A stretch of DNA of 64,000 nucleotides from positions 363,534 through 427,533 of the forward strand of contig NZ_JAHCSG010000005.1 of the NCBI RefSeq assembly GCF_018474015.1. The letters are read 5' to 3'. The stretch's first letter is position 1, and each line of letters starts with the position of its first letter. A program made the position numbers and the translations under genes. The DNA comes from Williamsia sp. CHRR-6 (GTDB taxonomy: Bacteria > Actinomycetota > Actinomycetes > Mycobacteriales > Mycobacteriaceae). The notes below the pieces were generated by a model that was given only the letters and a program-made list of their open reading frames with translations, made no database searches and had not been told where the DNA came from. Shown here piece after piece: positions 47,452 through 58,150 of this stretch.

Positions 47452-47522
47452 CGTCGGCTACCTACCGTTGAGTAGCATCTAGGCGACGAGATCGACCGAT
47501 CCACAACAGAAGGCAGGCCAAC

Positions 47523-49688
47523 ATGTCCGAACGCGTCACGGTCGGCGGGGTGCAGATCGCCTCCGTCCTCTACGACTTCATCAACTCCGAGGCACTGCCC
47601 GGGACCGGTGTGGATCGCGACGCATTCTGGAACGGGGCCGCCCAGGTCATCACCGACCTGACTCCCCGCAACAGGGAGCTCCTCGAGATCCGGGAGTCGA
47701 TCCAGCACAAGATCGACGAGTGGCACCGCAGCTACAGCTACGACCCCGCCACCTACAAGGAGTTCCTGACCGAGATCGGGTACCTGGTACCGGTTCCCGA
47801 GGACTTCTCGGTCACCACCGAGAACGTGGACCGCGAGATCACCGACACCGCCGGACCCCAGCTGGTGGTGCCGCTGCTCAACGCGCGGTTCGCGATCAAC
47901 GCCGCCAACGCGCGCTGGGGTTCGCTCTACGATGCGCTGTACGGCACCGACGCCATCTCCGAGGCCGACGGTGCCGAGAAGGGTTCGGCCTACAACCCGG
48001 TGCGCGGCGACAAGGTGATCGCCTACGCCAAGAACGCTCTCGACGGTGCGGTCCCCCTCGAGGGCGGGTCGTGGACCTCGGTGACCGGCCTGTCGGTCGT
48101 CGACGGCGCACTCGTGGTCACCCTCACCGGTGATTCCACCACCGCACCGGCCGATCCCGACGCCTTCGTCGGCTACACCGGTGATGCGGCGTCGCCCACC
48201 GGTGTGCTGTTCCGGCACAACGGACTTCACCTCGAAGTGCAGATCGACCCCAGCTCACCGATCGGTTCCACCGATCCGGCCGGGATCAAGGACGTCCTCG
48301 TCGAGTCGGCGATCACCACGATCATGGACTTCGAGGACTCCGTGGCCGCGGTGGACGCCGAGGACAAGGTGCTCGGCTACCGCAACTGGTTGGGACTGAA
48401 CAAGGGTGATCTCTCCGAAGAGGTCTCCAAAGGCGGCACGACCTTCACCCGCGTACTCAACGCCGACCGCGAGTACACCGCGCCTGACGGCTCCACCCTC
48501 ACCCTCCCGGGACGGTCACTGCTGTTCGTCCGCAACGTCGGACATCTGATGACCAACGACGCGATCGTCGACGCCGAGGGCAACGAGGTGCCCGAGGGCA
48601 TCCTCGACGCGCTGTTCACATCGTTGATCGGCATCCATGGCCTCAACGCCACCGACGGTCTGCAGAACTCGCGAACCGGGTCGATCTACATCGTCAAGCC
48701 CAAGATGCACGGACCCGACGAGGTCGCGTTCACCGTCGAGTTGTTCGGCCGGGTGGAGCAGGTCCTGGGCCTGCCCGCCAACACCATCAAGGTGGGCATC
48801 ATGGACGAGGAGCGGCGCACCACCGTGAACCTCAAGGCCTGCATCAAGGCGGCCGCGCAACGCGTGGTGTTCATCAACACCGGCTTCCTCGACCGCACCG
48901 GCGACGAGATCCACACGTCGATGGAACTGGGGCCGGTCATCCGCAAGGGCGAGATGAAGGCCCAGACGTGGATCAAGGCGTACGAGAACTGGAACGTCGA
49001 CACCGGTCTGGCCGCAGGTCTGCAGCACAAGGCGCAGATCGGCAAGGGCATGTGGGCCATGCCCGACCTGATGGCCGACATGTTGGAGCAGAAGATCGCC
49101 CAACCCCAGGCCGGCGCCAACACCGCCTGGGTGCCCTCTCCCACCGCCGCCACCCTGCACGCTCTGCATTACCACCAGGTCGACGTGTTCGAGCGACAGG
49201 ACGAGATCGCCAAGCGCGACCCGGCCTCGCTCGACGACATCCTGACGATCCCGGTAGCGGTGAACCCGTCGTGGTCGGATGCGGAGAAGAAGGAAGAGGT
49301 CGACAACAACTGCCAGTCGATCCTGGGATATGTGGTGCGGTGGATCGATCAGGGCGTGGGCTGCTCCAAGGTGCCCGACATCCACGACGTCGCGCTGATG
49401 GAAGACCGCGCCACCCTGCGCATCTCCAGCCAGTTGTTGGCCAACTGGATCCGCCACGGCATCGTCTCCGAGGCCGACGTGGTCGCTTCGCTCGAGCAGA
49501 TGGCGGTGGTGGTCGACGGGCAGAACGCCGGCGATCCGGCGTACCGACCGATGGCGCCGGACTTCGATGCCAGCATCGCCTTCCAGGCCGCGAAGGAACT
49601 GATCCTCGCCGGTACCACGCAGCCCAGCGGCTACACCGAGCCGATCCTGCATCGGCGCCGCCGGGAATTCAAGGCCGCCAACGCCTGA
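47523..49688 (+). CDS. glcB: Malate synthase G
   Basis: A 721-residue malate synthase G (AceB-unrelated long form). [20 protein letters not shown] contains the catalytic Asp/Glu region; [40 protein letters not shown] and [20 protein letters not shown] form the TIM barrel active site. Full length (family about 720-740). AGAAGGCAGG precedes the ATG. It condenses glyoxylate with acetyl-CoA, required for growth on fatty acids or C2 units. Matches Rv1837c. Confidence 0.97.
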   Translation: MSERVTVGGVQIASVLYDFINSEALPGTGVDRDAFWNGAAQVITDLTPRNRELLEIRESIQHKIDEWHRSYSYDPATYKEFLTEIGYLVPVPEDFSVTTENVDREITDTAGPQLVVPLLNARFAINAANARWGSLYDALYGTDAISEADGAEKGSAYNPVRGDKVIAYAKNALDGAVPLEGGSWTSVTGLSVVDGALVVTLTGDSTTAPADPDAFVGYTGDAASPTGVLFRHNGLHLEVQIDPSSPIGSTDPAGIKDVLVESAITTIMDFEDSVAAVDAEDKVLGYRNWLGLNKGDLSEEVSKGGTTFTRVLNADREYTAPDGSTLTLPGRSLLFVRNVGHLMTNDAIVDAEGNEVPEGILDALFTSLIGIHGLNATDGLQNSRTGSIYIVKPKMHGPDEVAFTVELFGRVEQVLGLPANTIKVGIMDEERRTTVNLKACIKAAAQRVVFINTGFLDRTGDEIHTSMELGPVIRKGEMKAQTWIKAYENWNVDTGLAAGLQHKAQIGKGMWAMPDLMADMLEQKIAQPQAGANTAWVPSPTAATLHALHYHQVDVFERQDEIAKRDPASLDDILTIPVAVNPSWSDAEKKEEVDNNCQSILGYVVRWIDQGVGCSKVPDIHDVALMEDRATLRISSQLLANWIRHGIVSEADVVASLEQMAVVVDGQNAGDPAYRPMAPDFDASIAFQAAKELILAGTTQPSGYTEPILHRRRREFKAANA

Positions 49689-49700
49689 TCGATCCGGCCG

Positions 49701-49731
49701 AGCCCCCACCGGGGGGTCACCCGAGGTGACC
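49701..49731 (+). terminator. Hairpins after glcB
   Basis: Thirteen bases past the glcB stop, CCCCC-ACC-GGGGG is followed by GGTCACC-CGA-GGTGACC, a perfect 7-bp stem with a 3-base loop. No U-tract follows, so intrinsic termination is plausible but not certain. Confidence 0.5.
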
Positions 49732-49791
49732 AGACCCACACTGCGCCACCTCTACACTGTCGGAGATGTCGACCGGTGGAGGTGAGCGCAG

Positions 49792-50961
49792 GTGGGACAG
49801 CACCGCAACGAGGTGGACCGACGCCGTGGCGTCAGCCGCGGTCTGATCCTGACCGTACTGGCCGTCGCGGTGGTGGCGGCGTTGGTCGTGGGCTGGGTGG
49901 TGTTGGGCAACCGGCTCACCCAGGACGGGGACTCCGCAGCCAACGCCTGCGCCGAGGGCCCCGAGACGGTGACCGTCATCAGCGATCCCGACCTCGCCGC
50001 CCCACTGGCGGCCATCGCCACCGAGTTCGGCAAGACGCGGCCGGTGGTGCGCGACAAGTGCATCACCGTGCAGGTCAAGGCCGGTGACCCCAAGGTGACA
50101 CTCGACGGGTTGACCGGGACCTGGGACCCGGCATCGATGGGCCCCTATCCGGCAGCCTGGGTACCGGCGTCGTCTATCTGGAGTGCCCAGCTGCTCGCCT
50201 CGGCGTCATCGGTGGTCGAGGGGACGCCCCGATCGTTGGTGACCTCCCCGGTGGTGCTCGCCGTGGCCCCGCAGTTCGCCACGACCGTCGGCGGAAAGCT
50301 GTCGTGGCTGCAGTTGCTGCCCCTGCAGCGCAACGACGACGGGTTGGCCGAGTTGGGCCTGGAGGGCTGGGGCAGGTTGCGCATCGGGTTCGCCACCGGA
50401 TCTGATCTCGATGCCGGGGTGTTGGCGGCGCAGGCGGTGGCCACCGAGATCACCCACACCGATTCCGCCGGTCTCACCACCGACGACACCGCGCTGCCGC
50501 AGGTGGTCTCCACTATCAAGGATCTGCGTAAACGGGCCGTCCCGGTCCCCGACGGCAGCGCCGCACGGGCTCTGCCGATCATCGCCGGACCCTCACCGGC
50601 AAGCGCTGACATCCAGGCCATCCCCATGACCGAGCAGGCACTCTATGCGGCCACCCGCGGCGCCAACCCGCCTCAGGTGGTCGGACTTCTCCCGTCGGGG
50701 GTCACCCCGATGGCCGACTACCCGGTTGTCGATCTCACCGGACCCAAGGTGAGCGCGGCGCAGGCCGAGGCGGTGACGAAGTTCTTCGACTTCACCCGCC
50801 TACCCGAACAACTGCGTCGGATCACCAGCCTCGGATTCCGGGGGAACGCAGCGCTACCGGCCGCGAACACCGCAGTCTCCTTTCCGGTCACCGCCAACCC
50901 CATGGCTGCGCCCGATCCGGCAGCGTCGGTCGCCATCACCGACCTCATGACCCGTCGCTGA
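49792..50961 (+). CDS. Membrane-anchored solute-binding-like protein (389 aa)
   Basis: A protein with a short cytosolic N-terminus (RRRG), one membrane anchor at about residues 17-40 (LILTVLAVAVVAALVVGWVV) and an extracytoplasmic domain with ETVTVISDPDLAAPLAAIAT, resembling substrate-binding proteins. It lies where M. tuberculosis has Rv1836c, a larger protein with this type of domain followed by a von Willebrand A domain; the vWA part is absent here. GTG start with AGG sequences upstream. Ligand unknown. Convergent with gcvP. Confidence 0.7.
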   Translation: MGQHRNEVDRRRGVSRGLILTVLAVAVVAALVVGWVVLGNRLTQDGDSAANACAEGPETVTVISDPDLAAPLAAIATEFGKTRPVVRDKCITVQVKAGDPKVTLDGLTGTWDPASMGPYPAAWVPASSIWSAQLLASASSVVEGTPRSLVTSPVVLAVAPQFATTVGGKLSWLQLLPLQRNDDGLAELGLEGWGRLRIGFATGSDLDAGVLAAQAVATEITHTDSAGLTTDDTALPQVVSTIKDLRKRAVPVPDGSAARALPIIAGPSPASADIQAIPMTEQALYAATRGANPPQVVGLLPSGVTPMADYPVVDLTGPKVSAAQAEAVTKFFDFTRLPEQLRRITSLGFRGNAALPAANTAVSFPVTANPMAAPDPAASVAITDLMTRR

Positions 50962-50976
50962 GCATCACCTACGCAG

Positions 50977-53856
<2,880 letters not shown>

Positions 53857-53875
53857 GAGAGAACCTTTGCGCCGA

Positions 53876-53895
53876 GCTCGGCGAACACGCCGAGC
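53876..53895 (-). promoter_or_regulatory. Hairpin between riboswitch and gcvP start
   Basis: Perfect 8-bp stem GCTCGGCG / CGCCGAGC with a 4-base loop, 26 bases after the second glycine aptamer and 20 bases before the GTG start. It leaves the ribosome-binding GCAAAGG unpaired. It is a candidate expression platform; whether it acts on transcription or translation cannot be told, and no U-tract follows. Confidence 0.45.
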
Positions 53896-53920
53896 GGTGT
53901 CAGTCCTCCCCCTCTGTCCT

Positions 53921-54107
53921 GCCCGTCGTGCATGGGCGCCTGAGAGATTCGGCTGCGGTGGCGCAACCTTTCACCGTGGGCGGGTGACCGAGTCACCACT
54001 TTCCAGAGACGTCGACACACAACACGGTCCGGGTGCCTGAGAGATTGACGGGGAGGTGTTGCTCCTTCGGCGGTCTCGACCGGTCAGGTCGGTGACGCTC
54101 TCCCGTG
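53921..54107 (-). ncRNA. Tandem glycine riboswitch
   Basis: On the minus strand two aptamers follow each other. The first (54107 to about 54015) begins CGGGAGAGC, has CGCCGAAGGAGCAAC and ends AATCTCTCAGGCACCCGGACCG-like. The second (about 54008 to 53921) begins CTCTGGAAAG, has GGTGAAAGGTTGCGCC and ends AATCTCTCAGGCGCCCATGC. These are the two-domain glycine riboswitch consensus elements, directly before gcvP. Glycine binding normally raises glycine-cleavage expression. Confidence 0.95.
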
Positions 54108-54128
54108 CCGTGGCGACGTTCTGGAAGT

Positions 54129-54749
54129 CTAACCGGTCCGGCGGGTGCGGGTCTTGCGACGAGCTGCCAGCTCGTCCTCGGGAGCCTCCTCGCTGACCGC
54201 GCCATCGGCGCGTTCGCCCGGGAAGTCGGCGATGGTGCCCGACAGCTCACGCATGGCTCCGGCCACTGCGATGCCGAACACACCTTGACCACCCTGCAGC
54301 AGGTCGACCACCTCTTCGGCCGACGTGCACTCGTAAACGGTGGTGCCGTCGGAGAACAGCGTGATGCGCGCAAGGTCCTCGACGCCACGTTTACGCAGGT
54401 GATCAACCGCGACGCGGATGTTCTGCAAGGAGATTCCGGTGTCGAGGAGTCGTTTGACGATCTTGAGGACCAGGATGTCCTTGAACGAGTACAGCCGTTG
54501 ACTACCGCTGCCGGCCGCGCCACGGATAGACGGCACCACCAGCGACGTCCGGGCCCAGTAGTCGAGTTGGCGATAGGTGATCCCGGCGATCTGACAGGCG
54601 CTGGGGACGCGGTATCCGACCAGCTCATCTGGGACGGTGTCGTTGGGGAAGACCCCGGGGGCGATGTCGTCGAGAGTGCCCTGAGTGGGACGGGGCACCA
54701 ACGGCGCGTCGCCGGTCGAGCCCGCTGGGTCCTGCGGCTGATCGCCCAC
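54129..54749 (-). CDS. resR: MerR-family transcriptional regulator (ResR/Rv1830 type)
   Basis: A 206-residue MerR-like protein with a disordered N-terminus (about 45 residues), then VPSACQIAGITYRQLDYWAR and GSQRLYSFKDILVLKIVKRL, the winged HTH. A C-terminal helical region carries FSDGTTVYECTSAEEVVDLL. GTG start at 54749 with GAGGAG upstream; the longer frame to 54812 is less likely. Homologue of M. tuberculosis Rv1830, linked to growth control and antibiotic resilience. It ends just before the glycine riboswitch. Confidence 0.87.
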   Translation of the reverse strand: MGDQPQDPAGSTGDAPLVPRPTQGTLDDIAPGVFPNDTVPDELVGYRVPSACQIAGITYRQLDYWARTSLVVPSIRGAAGSGSQRLYSFKDILVLKIVKRLLDTGISLQNIRVAVDHLRKRGVEDLARITLFSDGTTVYECTSAEEVVDLLQGGQGVFGIAVAGAMRELSGTIADFPGERADGAVSEEAPEDELAARRKTRTRRTG

Positions 54750-55014
54750 TGCTACTCCTCGAAAATCGGGTGAGTCCCCCGGCGACCTCGGGGCCACCGA
54801 TGCGAACTCCACCGATGGACCTCAGATTACGCCGTCGTATCCGACCCGTGCTGGCGTCCCGCCCGGTGGCGGACATCTGAGTCAAACGGTAAGGGGCGAT
54901 CGGCCCGCGGACAACGCGACGCGCGCAAACCTGACCCTCGACCTCACGTAGAGGGTGATCTGTGACGTCGTGGTGTCCGAAATGAGATCTCGTTCGCCTG
55001 ACGCCGGGCGCCGA

Positions 55015-55515
55015 TCAAGCTCCGCCGGATGCTTTGAAGTCGTCAGGCGAGATGGTGTCGAGGAACTCCTTGAACTTCTCCACCTCGTCTTCCTTGACCT
55101 CCTCGGAGTCGGCGGACTCCTCGTCGGGGATCAGCAGACCGGCCTCGTCCAGCACGCCCTCGTCGGCGATGATCGGCACCCCGGCCCGGATCGCCACGGC
55201 GATGGAATCCGACGGACGAGCCGAGACACGCAGGTCGTCGGCGAAGATCATCTCCGCGTAGAAGGTTCCCTCCTGCATGTCGACGATGCGAACCTCGAGG
55301 AGTTCCTGGCCGAACGCAGCCATCAGGTTGACGATCAGATCATGGGTGAGCGGTCGCGGCGGTTCCACACCGCGCTGCTTGAGCGCGATGGACGCCGCCT
55401 CACTCTGTCCGATCCAGATGGGCAGATAGCGGTCGCCGTCCACTTCGCGCAGCAACAACACCGGTTGACCCTGCGGCGGCTCCACCCGGATTCCGACGAC
55501 CTGCATCTCGCCCAT
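55015..55515 (-). CDS. Bifunctional nuclease family (BFN) protein
   Basis: A 166-residue protein with a BFN/DUF151 domain: MQVVGIRVEPPQGQPVLLLR, YLPIWIGQSEAASIALKQRG and ARPSDSIAVAIRAGVPIIAD are typical. An acidic tail follows. Start ATG at 55515 with GGGAGA upstream. Corresponds to Rv1829. Members were described as DNase/RNase in plants; the bacterial role is unclear. It lies between two MerR regulators as in mycobacteria. Confidence 0.9.
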   Translation of the reverse strand: MGEMQVVGIRVEPPQGQPVLLLREVDGDRYLPIWIGQSEAASIALKQRGVEPPRPLTHDLIVNLMAAFGQELLEVRIVDMQEGTFYAEMIFADDLRVSARPSDSIAVAIRAGVPIIADEGVLDEAGLLIPDEESADSEEVKEDEVEKFKEFLDTISPDDFKASGGA

Positions 55516-55755
55516 CTGTGTCTCCCGCCTGCCGTCGACGACCGAACATTCGTGGGGCCTTGATCGGGCGCTCGTGTCGTGACGCTGATCGTATGGCACC
55601 GCAGCGCGCCACCCGGCCGAATCCGACGCTACACGCGCTCGATGCGAACGGCTGCGCCGCGCGCGAACGTACACGGGCGGTCATCAGGGTCACCGCCAAT
55701 CATGGCAGGCGACAAGGAAATACAGGGTCATTGAGTGACTCCGGGTGGGAACGTC

Positions 55756-56478
55756 TCAGTCGAGAGCGTCGCGGACCGCGGCCTTCACCAGCTGGGTGTG
55801 CAGGGTGACCGAGAGCGCTGCGAGTTCACGGATCACCTCTTCGGCGCGGTCACGGGCACCGTCACCACGACTCTTGGCTATCGGGGTGGCGATCTGCACG
55901 ACCAGACCGGCCTCACGATCGGCCGAGACCTTGAACGTACGCAGATGTCGGGCCTCGAGCCCGTAGGCGGCCAAGGCAGCGGCCGCCTCGACCAGACGCA
56001 CCGCGTCCTCGTCGAAGAACCCGCCGGGCCCTGCGGTCAGCAGTCCGCCGCGCTGCAGCTCCGAGACGAAGCCGTCGGTGGCACCGGTCCGCGCCACCAA
56101 CGTTTCACGCGAGATCCGGGCGGTGGTGTGTGCGAAGTCGGTGGCCGGCGCCACCCACGACCGTGCCGAGGACAGCAGCCGTGCGGTACCCGGATCCACC
56201 CGCTCACCGCGATCGATCGATTCGAGCTGCTCCTTGATCACCTTCAGGGGCAGATAGCGATCCCGCTGCGCGGTCAGCACGAACCGGAGACGTTCACAGT
56301 CTGCAGTGGTGAACCGCCGGTACCCCGACGGAGAACGCTGCGGGGTGATGAGCCCTTCGGACTCGAGAAAGCGGATCTTGGAGATGGTGACGTCTGGGAA
56401 GTCGCCACGCAGCCGATCCAGGACAGCACCGATCGACATCGATCCCTCGGACTGCCCTCCGGTGGACGGTGCGGTCAC
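55756..56478 (-). CDS. ftsR: MerR-family cell-division regulator FtsR
   Basis: A 240-residue MerR protein: MSIGAVLDRLRGDFPDVTIS, KIRFLESEGLITPQRSPSGY and RRFTTADCERLRFVLTAQRD form the winged HTH; a second helical region follows. Start GTG at 56478, five bases after the garA stop. Homologue of Rv1828 and of corynebacterial FtsR, an activator of ftsZ. The product of garA-ftsR cotranscription is likely. Confidence 0.88.
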   Translation of the reverse strand: MTAPSTGGQSEGSMSIGAVLDRLRGDFPDVTISKIRFLESEGLITPQRSPSGYRRFTTADCERLRFVLTAQRDRYLPLKVIKEQLESIDRGERVDPGTARLLSSARSWVAPATDFAHTTARISRETLVARTGATDGFVSELQRGGLLTAGPGGFFDEDAVRLVEAAAALAAYGLEARHLRTFKVSADREAGLVVQIATPIAKSRGDGARDRAEEVIRELAALSVTLHTQLVKAAVRDALD

Positions 56479-56482
56479 ATCG

Positions 56483-56938
56483 CTACCCGGCGGCCGATGA
56501 TCCGTCGCCGGTGGGGCCGCTGAGGAAGACGAGACGGAACTTGCCGATCTGCACCTCGTCGCCGTTGGCCAGCACGGCCGCGTCGACCGGCTCACGGTTG
56601 ACGTAGGTGCCGTTGAGGCTACCCACGTCGACGACCTGGAACTCGTTGTCACCCAGGCGGAACTCGGCGTGCCGCCGACTCACCGTCACGTCGTCGAGGA
56701 AGATGTCGCTGTCGGGATGCCGTCCTGCCGACGTGGTCGGCTGGTCGAGGAGAAACCGCGAACCGGCGTTGGGACCACGCTTGACGACCAGCAGAGCCGT
56801 GCCCGCCGACAACCGCTCCACGCCTGCATCCGAGGTCTCACCCGACCCACCGGTCGCGTCGAGCTCCTTGATCAAATCGGCGCGAAAGACCGACGTCGTC
56901 TCCACCGGCGCGTCGTAGCCCTTGTCGTTGTCGCTCAC
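56483..56938 (-). CDS. garA: GarA, FHA-domain regulator of 2-oxoglutarate metabolism
   Basis: A 151-residue protein. The N-terminal VETTSVFRADL contains the paired Thr (residues 14-15) phosphorylated by PknB/PknG in mycobacteria. The FHA domain has SAGRHPDSDIFLDDVTVSRR, HAEFRLG and SLNGTYVNREPV (the conserved GRH, SRRH and NG). GTG start at 56938, five bases after GAAGGAG; a GTG at 56941 also fits. Unphosphorylated GarA inhibits 2-oxoglutarate dehydrogenase and NAD-glutamate dehydrogenase and activates glutamate synthase. Confidence 0.95.
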   Translation of the reverse strand: MSDNDKGYDAPVETTSVFRADLIKELDATGGSGETSDAGVERLSAGTALLVVKRGPNAGSRFLLDQPTTSAGRHPDSDIFLDDVTVSRRHAEFRLGDNEFQVVDVGSLNGTYVNREPVDAAVLANGDEVQIGKFRLVFLSGPTGDGSSAAG

Positions 56939-57071
56939 CACTTCTCCTTCAGTCCGTGTGCCTGCAAGGGCACCTCAGTCGGTCGTGTGCCCACCAGGCG
57001 GCGTGGCCGTCGTGTGACCGTCGGGCGCCGTGGCACCCGACACCGCACGACCGTACCCCTCCGCGTCGAGC

Positions 57072-57476
57072 TCATTCTCCGATGACCGACCGGTATCCGT
57101 CGGCGTCGAGCATGTCCTCGAGCAGGTTGCCCAGGTCGGTATCCTCGCCGACGACGATCTCCACCAGCCAGCCCGCCCCGTACGGATCGGAGTTGATCAG
57201 CTCGGGTGAACTGTCGAGCTCGTCGTTGATCGCCGCGATGGAACCGTCCAGCGGACCGTAGATGTCGGACACGCTCTTCGTCGATTCCACTTCGGCGAAC
57301 GACTCGCCCTTGCCCACTACGTCATCGACGGCAGGAAGCTGGACGAACACGACGTCGCCGAGCTGATCTTGGGCGTAGGCGGTGATGCCCACGCGCACGA
57401 CGCCGGGACCCACCTTCTCGATCCATTCGTGCTCGACGGTGTAACGCAGGTTGTCGGGGACCTCGGTCTCACTCAC
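57072..57476 (-). CDS. gcvH: Glycine cleavage system H protein
   Basis: A 134-residue lipoyl carrier. YTVEHEWIE at the N-terminus; ITAYAQDQLGDVVFVQLPAV; the lipoylated Lys is residue 67 in EVESTKSVSDIYGP. GTG start at 57476. It lies ten bases after the pgsA2 stop. In M. tuberculosis three genes (Rv1823-Rv1825) separate pgsA2 and gcvH; they are missing here. Accepts the aminomethyl group from GcvP. Confidence 0.96.
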   Translation of the reverse strand: MSETEVPDNLRYTVEHEWIEKVGPGVVRVGITAYAQDQLGDVVFVQLPAVDDVVGKGESFAEVESTKSVSDIYGPLDGSIAAINDELDSSPELINSDPYGAGWLVEIVVGEDTDLGNLLEDMLDADGYRSVIGE

Positions 57477-57486
57477 GCGGAGAACC

Positions 57487-58131
57487 TTAGCGTGGATCAC
57501 TCCTGCCCACCCCACCGACCGGTGGCAACTGTCGAACCACCAGAGCGGTCTGAAAGACGTACTGCACGAACGACCACACGTACATCCCGGTGCCCCAGAT
57601 CAAGAAGGCCCAGCCGATGGGCCGCAAGACGTCGCCGAGGACCCCGTCGAGTTGTCCACCGAGCAGAAGCGGGAACCCGTACATCAGTGCGAACGTGGCG
57701 GCCTTGCCCACGTAGGTCGAGGGTAGGGCCGCGATGCCGCGGGCGCTCAGGAACGGAACTGTGGCCAACAGCAACACATCTCGCGCCAACAGGATGCCCA
57801 CCACCCACCAGGGGACGATGCTGCGGACACCCAGACCGATCGGGATCACGATCATGTAGATCCGATCCGCGGCGGGGTCGAGAAGCGCACCGAGCCGCGA
57901 CGACTGATCCAGCAGCCGGGCGAGCTTGCCGTCGGCCCAGTCCGAGACGCCCGAGACGAGCAGGACCACGAACGCCCACCCGTCTGCCTTCTCGACCAGC
58001 AACAGCCAGACGAAGACCGGGACCAACAGCAGCCGCAGCAGGCTCAGAGCGTTGGGGACGGTGACGATGCGGTCGCGCGAGGGGTTCTCGATCGCGTCGG
58101 CCGACCTGGCGGTGGGGTCTGATGCGTTCAT
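57487..58131 (-). CDS. pgsA2: CDP-alcohol phosphatidyltransferase (PgsA2-like)
   Basis: A 214-residue membrane enzyme of the CDP-OH-P transferase family: SDWADGKLARLLDQSSRLGA followed by LLDPAADR is the D-x2-D-G-x2-A-R-x8-G-x3-D-x3-D catalytic motif, complete. About five hydrophobic segments. Start ATG at 58131, 19 bases after secA2. Matches Rv1822. It probably transfers CDP-diacylglycerol to glycerol phosphate or a related alcohol; the exact product is uncertain. Confidence 0.87.
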   Translation of the reverse strand: MNASDPTARSADAIENPSRDRIVTVPNALSLLRLLLVPVFVWLLLVEKADGWAFVVLLVSGVSDWADGKLARLLDQSSRLGALLDPAADRIYMIVIPIGLGVRSIVPWWVVGILLARDVLLLATVPFLSARGIAALPSTYVGKAATFALMYGFPLLLGGQLDGVLGDVLRPIGWAFLIWGTGMYVWSFVQYVFQTALVVRQLPPVGGVGRSDPR

Positions 58132-58150
58132 CCGGGTGGGTTGCTGTCCG

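Noticed and set aside
49792..50961. Phosphate-binding lipoprotein PstS
   Set aside because: There is no lipobox; it has an uncleaved-looking anchor, and no pst genes nearby.
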